Part shown: piece by piece, positions 1 to 8,300 of the stretch | How the letters are laid out: each line of letters begins with the position of its first letter | How positions within the stretch are numbered: the first letter of the stretch is position 1 | NCBI GenBank assembly: GCA_046482855.1 | Contig: JAWOEH010000031.1 | Coordinates: 1 to 8,941 of the forward strand | DNA: 8,941 nucleotides | Origin: CAYVSF01 sp046482855 | GTDB lineage: Bacteria > Bacteroidota > Bacteroidia > Bacteroidales > UBA12077 | Direction of reading: 5' to 3' | The notes under the pieces: generated by a model | Told to the model about the DNA's origin: nothing | What the model saw: only the letters and a program-made list of their open reading frames with translations | Databases searched by the model: none | Position numbers and translations under genes: made by a program

Positions 1-704
1 ACTTGCACATCTTTTTCCTGTAACTCATCGTGCGTATTTACCAGGGATGTGATATCCTCAACTAAACCAATGCCTCCTATAATCTGGTTGCGCTTGCCGG
101 CAAGTGGCGATGTGGTGAGTTTTACGTGTATCTTTAACGCGCTGGTAGTGGTTAAATAAGGCCCTTCGTAGTGACCAGTGGTACCTTTTAATGCATCTTC
201 CAGTATCGGAAAGATCTTTTTGAATTCCAAGGTTTTCATATTCATGCCCACGAGTTGCTCGTGAGTGGACCCTAAAATCTTCACAAAACGAGTGTTGCAT
301 TTTTCAATGATAAAATTGCGGTTGTAAGTGAAGATTCCAATGGGCGATTGATTGAATATAAACCGATAAGCTTGTGAGGTTTCATCTATTGAACGCAAAG
401 TGAGTTCGGTCATGATGGATTGTGTGCTATCAAAAACAGCAATCTCTACACGATAACTATTGTCGTTTAGGGTAATTGGGAAAACCTTGTTTTTTATCTG
501 ATCTATCTTTTCGCCTTCTAAGGCTTGTTTTAATGCGTTTTCTAAACCTGCTTCTTTTGTCGTACTCAGGTTACGTAATTCGCAAAAAGCCTCGTCGCCT
601 GACGCAAATACTATGTTGTTAATGGTATTGTGTCTACATTCATATTGGTAAAGAGCTCGGGCTTTTATTGCTTGCATAGGGCTTGTCAGTTTTAATCGTG
701 GCTT
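1..704 (-). CDS. PAS-domain sensor protein (probable histidine kinase), main open frame, C-terminus beyond left edge
   Basis: This minus-strand frame is open from 704 to the left edge; the first ATG is at 675-677, giving 225 residues in the window. Residues about 109-225 (from ETSQAYRFIFNQSPIGIF) form a clear PAS domain: the N(Q)SPIGI opening, FIIEKCNTRFVKILG, the helix GSTHEQLVGMN, and the closing IGGIGLVEDITSL that usually leads into a signalling helix (NTHDELQEKD). Residues about 15-105 (from NTINNIVFASGDEAFC to SIMTELTLRSIDE) look like a further, degenerate PAS-like module. PAS domains of this kind sense small ligands or redox state and feed a kinase or cyclase; the output domain is not in the window, so kinase is an inference from the neighbours. 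The ATG at 675-677 is probably not the true start: sensible protein sequence continues upstream in another frame (640-891), pointing to a one-base frameshift near 690-693. The PAS call is firm; gene integrity is uncertain. Confidence 0.8.
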
Positions 705-891
705 TTAACCCATAGAATTCCTGAATCCTACAGCGACTATGATTTAGTAAAGCTTTTTCCAAAAACTCATCTTCATCTATGTCGGGGGTATTCCCTTTGA
801 ATTCGAAAAGATAGTCACAAATTTTTAGTTTGTCAACGATTTCGTGAGGCAATCGCAGGAAATATACAGGCCTCCATTTTTGTTCGTGCAA
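640..891 (-). pseudogene. 5' fragment of the same PAS sensor gene, separated by a frameshift
   Basis: This frame encodes about 83 residues and stops at TGA 640-642. Residues 14-60 (LPHEIVDKLKICDYLFEFKG onward to QEFYGLKATIK) have the mixed polar/hydrophobic pattern of a real soluble protein. After GLKATIK the text turns to low-quality sequence (TDKPYASNKSPSSLPI), while skipping one A of the AAAA run (690-693) moves into the frame of the PAS gene and reads GLKATIKLTSPMQAIKARAL without a break. I therefore read 1-891 as one gene with a single-base indel. The start is also unclear: in this frame only TTG (889-891) or CTG (901-903) is available after an upstream TAG at 904-906, while an ATG at 894-896 is in another frame and would join if the A5 run at 877-881 had six A. 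No family is recognised for this N-terminal part. The alternative of a real small gene overlapping the next is less likely. Confidence 0.6.
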
Positions 892-912
892 TCCATTATT
901 CAGCTACTTTTA

Positions 913-930
913 CTCCTCTGGCGAGGGGAG
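913..930 (-). promoter_or_regulatory. Small hairpin in the presumed leader of the PAS sensor gene
   Basis: On the minus strand the sequence reads CTCCCCT-CGCC-AGAGGAG, a seven-pair stem (one G-T wobble) with a four-base loop. Its 3' arm, AGAGGAG, resembles a Shine-Dalgarno sequence and lies 16 bases before the ATG at 894-896 and further from the TTG at 889-891. That is too far for a standard ribosome binding site, and Bacteroidota rarely depend on one. A regulatory role is only a possibility. Confidence 0.2.
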
Positions 931-1045
931 TGGGTATTGGTTATTGTTGTCGCTATTGCAAACGATAATTACCAAGTAACCGTTTACATTGCTTCCCCAA
1001 ATGGTAGCGGACGCCTGTTTTACCTGAAGGCGCCCTTTTGCTCAG

Positions 1046-1074
1046 TAAAAGTATGTGAATCCCTGTTATGGCAA
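1046..1074 (-). promoter_or_regulatory. Weak candidate Bacteroidota promoter for the PAS sensor gene
   Basis: On the minus strand TTG (1072-1074) is followed after 18 bases by TACTTTTA (1046-1053), which matches seven of eight positions of the Bacteroidota -7 consensus TAnnTTTG, with a TTG -33 element at near-usual spacing. Transcription would begin near 1040, leaving a leader of about 145 bases before the PAS gene. It was found by eye in AT-rich DNA, so a chance match is quite possible. Confidence 0.22.
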
Positions 1075-1216
1075 CTGTAGTGAAGCAATCTTTGGCTGCA
1101 AGATCTTGGTAAATCTTAGGTTGTTCCCCGGGTACGCTTAAAGTAGTACTACCGAAGCCCTGTCATGAGCATTGGATTATGATTTTTTAGCTTGCCTGAG
1201 ACCTTCCTGTTCTTTA

Positions 1217-2332
1217 TTATTGGCTTTGATGTCGGAGAAGCTTCACTGTAAATGTGGTGCCTCTGTTTTCTACAGATCTTACGGATAAGCTGCCCTGTTG
1301 TTTTTCGGCAAAGGATTTACAAAGTTTCAATCCTAATCCGCTTCCTTTTTCATTGTTTGTGCCGTAGGTGGTAAATTGCTCATCGTTTTTAAAAAGTCGT
1401 TCCAGATTTTCATCCGATATCCCCACACCTGTGTCAGCTATCGACAATAGCGTGTAGTGATCTGAGGGGGTTGCCTCAAATGCAATTGTTCCGTTTTCAG
1501 GGGTGAACTTTATGGCATTATTTAGCAAATTACGAACAATTGTTTTTGTCAGATTCATATCGCCTTTTACAAGCTCATACTCTTCGAGCTGATTGATTAC
1601 TTTAAGCGATTTTTGCTGTATTGTGTTGGAAGCCAGTTGAATGTTCTCTTCGATGATCTGGTGTAAGTCCAGGGTATCAATTTCAATTTCCAGGTCCCCT
1701 CGCTGGCTTCGAGCCCAAAACAACAGGTTCTCCAATAAGTTAACTGTACTGTCAGTGGTGGTTTTCATGATAGTAATGGCACTCTCGCGAAAATCCTGAT
1801 CTGTTGGTGTTTCTTTGTCGGTAAGCAGATCCAGCATGTTTTTCAATCCGGCTAAAGGGCTTCGTAGGTCATGTGATATGATGGAGAACATCTGATCCTT
1901 GGTGTTGTTAAGTTCCTTGAGCTTTTGGGCCTGCTCAGCAATTTTTTTTGTGGCCATACGTAGCTCCAGGTGATTTTTCAGGCGAATCAATAACTCTTCC
2001 TTCTTAAAAGGCTTGGTTATATAATCAACACCACCGGCTTTAAACCCTTTTACAATATCCTCGGTTTCGGTTTTTGCGGTAAGAAATATAACCGGAATAT
2101 TTTTTGTTTTGTCGTTTTCCTTTAATAATGTACAGGTTTCATAGCCATCCATTTCAGGCATCATAATGTCCAAGAGAATGATATCAGGTTCGATTTTCTG
2201 CGCCTGAGTCAGCGCTTCTTTTCCGCTTTTGGCCATAGCCAGTCTATAGCCCTCGGTATGCAAGGTACTTCCTAAAACCTGCAAGTTATTTTTGTTATCG
2301 TCTACAAGTAATATTAATGGTGATTTAATCAT
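1217..2332 (-). CDS. Response regulator/histidine kinase fusion (REC-HisKA-HATPase_c)
   Basis: This 371-residue soluble protein is a receiver domain joined to a kinase core. Receiver (about 5-120): acidic pocket D11/D12, phospho-acceptor D55 in IILLDIMMPEMDG, T85 and K107 in TKPF, all intact. A short coiled coil (about 125-147) leads to HisKA (about 145-212) with H154 in SHDLRSPL. The ATPase domain (about 255-367) keeps the N box (RNLLNNAIKFT, N268/N272), G1 (DTGVGI, D300) and G2 (GSGLGL, 330-335). All catalytic residues expected of an active autokinase are present. In this architecture phosphorylation of the N-terminal receiver is thought to control the attached kinase, so the protein probably relays or modulates a signal. 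There is no membrane segment, sensor domain or DNA-binding output. It starts 21 bases after the stop of the giant hybrid kinase and is probably translated from the same mRNA. The ATG is at 2330-2332, directly before MIKSPLILLVDD; no Shine-Dalgarno sequence is visible, as is common in this phylum. Confidence 0.93.
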   Translation of the reverse strand: MIKSPLILLVDDNKNNLQVLGSTLHTEGYRLAMAKSGKEALTQAQKIEPDIILLDIMMPEMDGYETCTLLKENDKTKNIPVIFLTAKTETEDIVKGFKAGGVDYITKPFKKEELLIRLKNHLELRMATKKIAEQAQKLKELNNTKDQMFSIISHDLRSPLAGLKNMLDLLTDKETPTDQDFRESAITIMKTTTDSTVNLLENLLFWARSQRGDLEIEIDTLDLHQIIEENIQLASNTIQQKSLKVINQLEEYELVKGDMNLTKTIVRNLLNNAIKFTPENGTIAFEATPSDHYTLLSIADTGVGISDENLERLFKNDEQFTTYGTNNEKGSGLGLKLCKSFAEKQQGSLSVRSVENRGTTFTVKLLRHQSQ

Positions 2333-2353
2333 ATGCGTATAGCTTAATAGGGT

Positions 2354-5300
2354 CTATTGGTTGTGTTCAACTTTGTTTTTCCACTGTTCCAGCAAGGAAT
2401 TAAATTGTTGCATATCAACTTCAATTTGGGTGATGTCAAAGGAAGCTACTGCCTGTTTTAATTTTTCGGCATAGGTATTCAGAGGCGCAAATTGTTTTTG
2501 CAAAGCCAGTTTTTGTAAGTCTTCTGCAAATTCCTGTATATCATCTATTATCAGCGTGTCTTTAATTTCCTCCCATCTGGCTGTAAATGTTCTTTCGAGT
2601 TCTTTTAATGCTTGATTACATGCTTTTATTTCGTGAGGAGTAAACTCTTTTACAGCTGACTCCATCGGATCTGGAGTCTGTTGTTCTTTCGTATCGAATG
2701 CCAGGTATTTGGCTAATACTGAGAAGAGATCCTTGCTGGTAATAGGCTTTCGCAGGTAATCATCGAAGAGGTGTTGCCATTCGTTTAATTGTGATTTCAT
2801 AGCCGATGCCGTGAAGGCTACTACCGGCAAATCTTTCCAGTCCTCGTGCTTTCTGATGTTTTCTGTTGCTTCAACACCTCCCATGCCCTCCATGCGGATA
2901 TCCATCAGGACCAAATCGGGCATCTCTTTGTCAATTATTGCCAGCCCTTCAGGGGCGTTTGTTGCGGTAGATATGCGCAGAGGTTGATGAGCGAGCAGGT
3001 TTTGCACCAACTTAATGTTGTACTCGATATCATCAATGACCAAAATATGTGCCGGCTGAAAAAGGATGAATTCCGGCTTAGGGGAAGTTCCCCCATATGT
3101 TTTGTGCTCTTTTTGATGAACGATTCGGGTGGAGGGGAGCACGACCTTGAAGATACTTCCTTTACCGGGCTCACTTTCTAATTCGATGTGTCCGCCCATT
3201 TTGTTCACCAGTTTTTTGGTTATGGTTAGCCCAAGTCCGGTACCTCCATATTTTCGGGTGCTTTGTCCGCTTTGTTGTTGAAAGGCATCAAAAATAAGCT
3301 CCTGTTGTTCTTCGGAAATTCCAATACCTGTATCTTGTACCGATAGCATTAATCGACATTGATTTCTGTTAATTTGCTGACTGTCAATGTATACTGAAAC
3401 CCTGCCTTCGGGGGTGAATTTAATCGCATTACCCAATAGGTTGAATAGTATTTGGCGCATACGTACTTCATCCAATAATAAACTGTGCGGAGTGGATTCG
3501 TTTATACGGCAGGTAAGTTTTAAGCCTTGTTCTTGTGCTTTGTATTCAAAGATTTTGTACATGTCGCTAAGCACTGTGTGTAGGTTTACAGGCTCAAATT
3601 CGATTTCCATTTTCCCAGCTTCAATTTTGGAGAGATCAAGAATGTCGTTTATAAGTGCCAGGAGGGTCTGGCCACTTGTTATAATGGTTTGTAAGTGATT
3701 TTTATTAACCGGGTCCGTTAGTTTATTCAAGAGAACTTCACTAAATCCCAGAATCGCATTCATTGGCGTGCGAATTTCATGGGACATGTTGGCCAAAAAT
3801 TGTGTCTTTGCTTCATTGGCTTGTTCTGCACTCTCCTTGGCTTCCTTTAGCTGGCTTTGATACTCTTTTAGGGCTGATACATTTCGAATCATTGCCAGTG
3901 CTTCGTTGTTATTAATGCGCAGCAGCCTGGCCTCGTAATAATGCACTTTCTTCTTCTTTTGTATTTTATATTCCAGCAAAGCCTCTCCTGTTAAAACCGC
4001 CTCGGTGATGGCTGCATGCATTTGGGTGGCTAAAGGAGCATCCAGCACTTCATGGACATTTTTCCCTAAAATATTAATTTGGTCGAAGGAAAGCTGCTCC
4101 GAAGGATTTTCCAGGGTTCGGGTAAACCGTCCATACTTGTCGAATTGTAAAATCGCATCGGGAATGGCATTTAGAATGGCTTCATTTGTTCGTAAACTGG
4201 TTTTAAGCTGTTGATTGGAAAATCGACGCTCAAAAGCATTGCTTATAATGTTGGTAATGGTTTGAAGTAGTGCTATTTCGCTTTTGTCCCAATGGTGTTC
4301 TTTACGGCTATCTTCCAACCCTATAAACCCGATTGTTTTATCCACTACTATCAGAGGAAATACCGCTAAAGAAGAGCTTCCCATAAGGTTGGTGATTTTC
4401 CTAAGGTCTTCAGCTAATTCCTCCGGATTTGTAATAATCATATACTCCTGTCTATCCAACGATTTTTTCCAGGAGGGTATGAGGCTGTAGGGAATTGCCT
4501 GCAGGTGACTTTTAACGGGTGTAACTCCTGTATTACACCACTCAAAAGTGCTGGAGGTTGCCGAATTGTTTTCGTTATTTTCGAATATGTGAACACGTCC
4601 CAAATCCAAATTTTTTCCTATTAACTCAATAATAGACTCAAGCTGCTCAATAAAGGCGCCGGGGGCATTTAAGGTGATGGATATTTGAGAGAGAAGTTTT
4701 TGGTTACGCAGGTTTTGGGCAATTTGTTTTTGTTGTTTTTTCAGGGCCTCTTCATTTTTCTTTCGCAGGGTTACATCCCTCATGGTTCCCTGTATTTGGG
4801 GCGGAACCCCTTCTCTCCCTGGTTTTAGAAATACTGAGTAGGAGGCTGTAATGTGTTCTCCGTTTCTCTTTCTCATTTCAATTTCAAAGTCAGTTACTCG
4901 TCCACTCTTTTTTAAGGCGGCTAGCAACTGTACCCGGTCTTCGGGGTGAAGATAAAATCCCTTGATATTTTTGCCTAAAACTTCCTCTCTGCTGTACCCG
5001 GAAAGTCGCTTGATACTGGGACTTACTTCCATTATGGTTCCATCAACTTGGACCTCGGCGTACACATCGTGCATGCTTTCGAAAATGGTTCGGTATTTTT
5101 CTTCATTTAAGCGGATACGCTCTTCTGCCATTTTTCGATCGGTAATGTCGCGGGAAGAAGTTTGCAAGCCAATGATGTCCCCTTTTTTATTCTTTACTGG
5201 TTGAGTGAGTGTTTCCAACCAGATATAACGTTTATCTTTCCGTTGTATTCGATACTCTATGGTATTATCCAGGAGTCCTTCACTAGCTCTTTTGTGGGAT

Positions 5301-8300
5301 TCTTCTTTTATCTTTTCGGCATCGCCCGGATAAAATAGGTCATAGGGATTGCTTCCCAGGAGTTCATGAGGTTCATAGCCTAAAATAACTCTTACGCTGG
5401 GACTCACATAGGTATAATGGCCTTTTATATCGTGCGTACAGATGAGATCCCGGGTAGTTTCAGAGATAAGGCGGTACATCTCTTCACTACGGGCTAACTC
5501 TTCTTTTGAGGAGATAAAGTCATGCTTTAAGGCAATAATATTGGCTGCCTCTTGTAGTAACGTGATTATGTTTTTATTCCACTTACGCATTTCCTGTGAA
5601 TCATCGAAAAACAGATAACCTATAGGTTTGCGAATATCTCCTATGGGAATGACCAAAACCGTTTGAATATCGTATTTATCAACCAGCTTCCATAGGAAGT
5701 GTCGAACGCCTTCCGGAATGCCATCGCGCCTGAAAATTGTATAGGGTTTGCCCAGATTTTGTTTTAAAATATAGCTGGGGGCTTTTTCGTTTATGGTGGA
5801 TATAACCTGGTTGGTCCAACAATGTGTTATCTTTCCGGTTAAACTTTCGTAATCGATATCCATGTAGCTAACACGACTTAACGTAAAGGCGCGAGCCAGG
5901 TAGGAACTTAGTTCCTGTATCAGATGGTTGTAGTCGGAGGCAATAAAAGCTTGCTGCCAAATATGTGCTCGTATTTCATTCAGTTGGTTCTGAAATGCAA
6001 TGGCTTGCTCGGCCTGTTTTTGTTCATCAATGTCTACAACGATGGTATAAATAACTTCCCGCCCATGCATGGTCAGGGGTGAAGAAAATGCCTCAATATG
6101 CCGCTTTTCGCCTGATGCCATAAGGTGTTGTACTTGGTGTTGTTTAATTCCCCGATGGCGAATTTCGTCAATCATCCTTGCCGTTTGCTTTTTGCTCGAG
6201 GTGGAGATCGAGTTTATTGTCATTTTGGTAAGTCTGAGTACGGAATACCCATAGAATTCGGCAGCGGCATTATTGGCATCGATAATTTTATGCGTTTCCG
6301 GATCAATTAACAGCTGAATAGCTCTGTTTTCTTCAAACATCGACTGGTAGCGCATTTGGGTCTCCATAATACGCTCCTGCGTCTCTTTTTTTGCTGTGAT
6401 ATCTTCCTTAATGGCAATATAATGGGTAATCTCGCCTGCTGTATTTTTCATGGGGGTGATACTGGCCGATTCCCAATAGAGCTCTCCATTTTTTTTCATG
6501 TTACGAAATTCGCCACGCCACACATTCCCTTCCTGAATAGTATGCCATAGTACTTCGTAGTATTCCTTAGTATGAAATCCTGCATTTAGAATGGATGTTT
6601 TTTTGCCATTAACTTCTTCTGCTGTGTAGCCGGTAACTTGTTCGAAGGCAGGATTCGCGTATTCAATTAAGCCTTCTTTGTCAGTGATTATAATAATATT
6701 TTGACTTTGTTTTACCGCTTTTGAAAGGATATCCAGTTGCTCGTATTTTGCCTTGCGCTCGGTAATATCCTCCATTACTGTAAACAGATGTGGCTCACCG
6801 GAAATTTCTAATTTATCAATAAAAGCACGGACCGTAAGAAGTTCCCCATTTTTGGCTTGCACTTCTACTTCCATGCCTTCAATGGCTTTTCCGCTACTTA
6901 CTTGTTCTATAATTTCTTCACGTTGGAGATATTCCTTAAACATGCCAATTTCTTTGGAGGTTTTTCCTAGTACCTCTTCTTTCTTGTAGCCCAGGGTTTC
7001 AAGAAATTGCTGATTGACATCAATGAATATTCCCTCATTTAAGGTGCTTATGGCCGTGAGCGAAGGGGTAGAGTGAAAGGCTTTTTCAAACTTCTCTTCT
7101 GAGCGTTTTATTTCGGTAAGATCCCTGCATATTAAGTAGTAGGCTTTGTTTTTATTCCAAATGCCTGAGATAATCTGTGCCTCTACGGGAAGGTTGTCTG
7201 TATCCGATACTTGTAAGCCTAATATATTATAAGGGAGGGAATGATGCTGGTTTTGGAAAATATTTTTCAAAGTTTTCCGCGACGAGGGACTGAAGTAACG
7301 GGTGATAGGTTGATCCGTAATTTTATTTTTTGATATGTTTAATCTGGCTAAAGATGTTTTGTTGCAGTCTTTAATATGCCCTTCGGGAGTAAGCACAAAA
7401 ATCATTTCCTGAAAATTGTTCAGCAGGTTGGTGAGGTTTTGCTCGGCCTGGGCAATTTCTTGTTTTTGTTCTCGTTTGCTGGTAATATCTACAATGGAGG
7501 TAACCACATAGGCCACTTTCTCTTGTTCTATGATGGGGGATTTTATTACCTCCAGATAGCGGATCTTTCCGGAACCCCTATATTGTTCCTCCTGCCGGAG
7601 AGTAACTCCTTCATGAAAAACTTGCAAGTATTGACTTTTGATTTCTTCAGAGGCGAAATCGTTGTACACTTCAAAATAGGACAATCCAATAATCTCATTT
7701 TTTGGAAAGATGGTGTGGGTAAATTCCAATTGTTTTTTATTGGCGTAGACAATATGAAACTCAGGATCGAGAACAAATACGGCTTCCGATAAGGCATCGA
7801 GGGTTGCTGAAAAGAGTAACTCTGTTTCGCGAGTACGGGTATGAGCTTCTTGTATAGCTTGTTTCTTACGTTGTAAGTTTTGTTTTAACTCCTGGCTTTT
7901 TGACTCCCAAACCTTCAGTTGTTGTTTGCTTTTGTGTCGGTGAAGCGCAAAGGAGATATTAATTTCCAATTCACGAGTATTGAAAGGCTTTAATATATAT
8001 GCCGAAGGGTGGGTTATTTGGGCTCGTAGCAGAAGAGCTTCCTCGTCGTGGGCCGTAAGGTAAAGAATAGGAATATCTTCTCGCTGTTTAATCTGAGTTG
8101 CGGCTTCAATCCCATCCATTCCACCGGCTAACACAATATCCATAAGAATCAGATCGGGATGTAGGGAAAGCGCCAGGTTAACTGCCTCTTCACCTGTGCT
8201 TGCAATTCCCGCAACGCTGTAGTCCAGTTGTGTAACTAAGTGCTCAAGGTAGGCAGCTGTTGAAGCGCTGTCCTCAACCAATAATATAGAAAACCCTTTT

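Larger units (their letters stand above)
897..1216. other. Non-coding region between the small REC-kinase and the PAS sensor gene
   Basis: These 320 bases hold no credible gene. Visible structure: an imperfect hairpin at 913-930 (CTCCTCT/AGGGGAG, loop GGCG); a bulged inverted repeat 1018-1027/1042-1050 (TTTTACCTGA/TCAGTAAAA); an 8-base palindrome AAGATCTT at 1100-1107; three ATCTT(n)GG motifs at 1088-1095, 1103-1109 and 1113-1120; and a perfect 10-base palindrome GTAGTACTAC at 1143-1152 flanked by GCTT (1136-1139) and AAGC (1155-1158). No GC-rich hairpin with a T tract follows the stop of the 1217-2332 gene on the minus strand, so I cannot mark a terminator. The region probably carries the promoter of the minus-strand PAS gene. 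Confidence 0.6.

Noticed and set aside
58..300. Minus-strand 80-codon frame within the PAS sensor region
   Set aside because: Another minus-strand frame over the same bases gives a clear PAS domain; this one is basic, Arg/His-rich and featureless.
1018..1050. Inverted repeat TTTTACCTGA/TCAGTAAAA as a terminator
   Set aside because: The stem is bulged and AT-rich, and no T tract follows on the minus strand; it is too far (about 170 bases) from the stop of the 1217-2332 gene to call.
844..1080. A 78-codon plus-strand frame covering the intergenic region
   Set aside because: It begins opposite the 5' fragment of the PAS gene, its translation is compositionally odd (a run of L/W/V), and it has no promoter, family or downstream partner. 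It could mimic a membrane peptide, but the support is too thin.
2333..2353. A separate promoter for the small REC-kinase in the 21-base gap
   Set aside because: There is no room for a promoter and no -7 or -33 match; co-transcription with the giant kinase is simpler.
2846..3181. A 111-codon plus-strand open frame opposite the C-terminal receiver and ATPase region
   Set aside because: The minus strand here encodes invariant receiver and ATPase motifs; the plus-strand translation has no family character.
7376..7792. A 138-codon plus-strand open frame inside the giant kinase gene
   Set aside because: It lies opposite well-defined PAS1-PAS2 coding sequence, its translation is rich in F/G/N with no recognisable motif, and it is explained as an antisense shadow.
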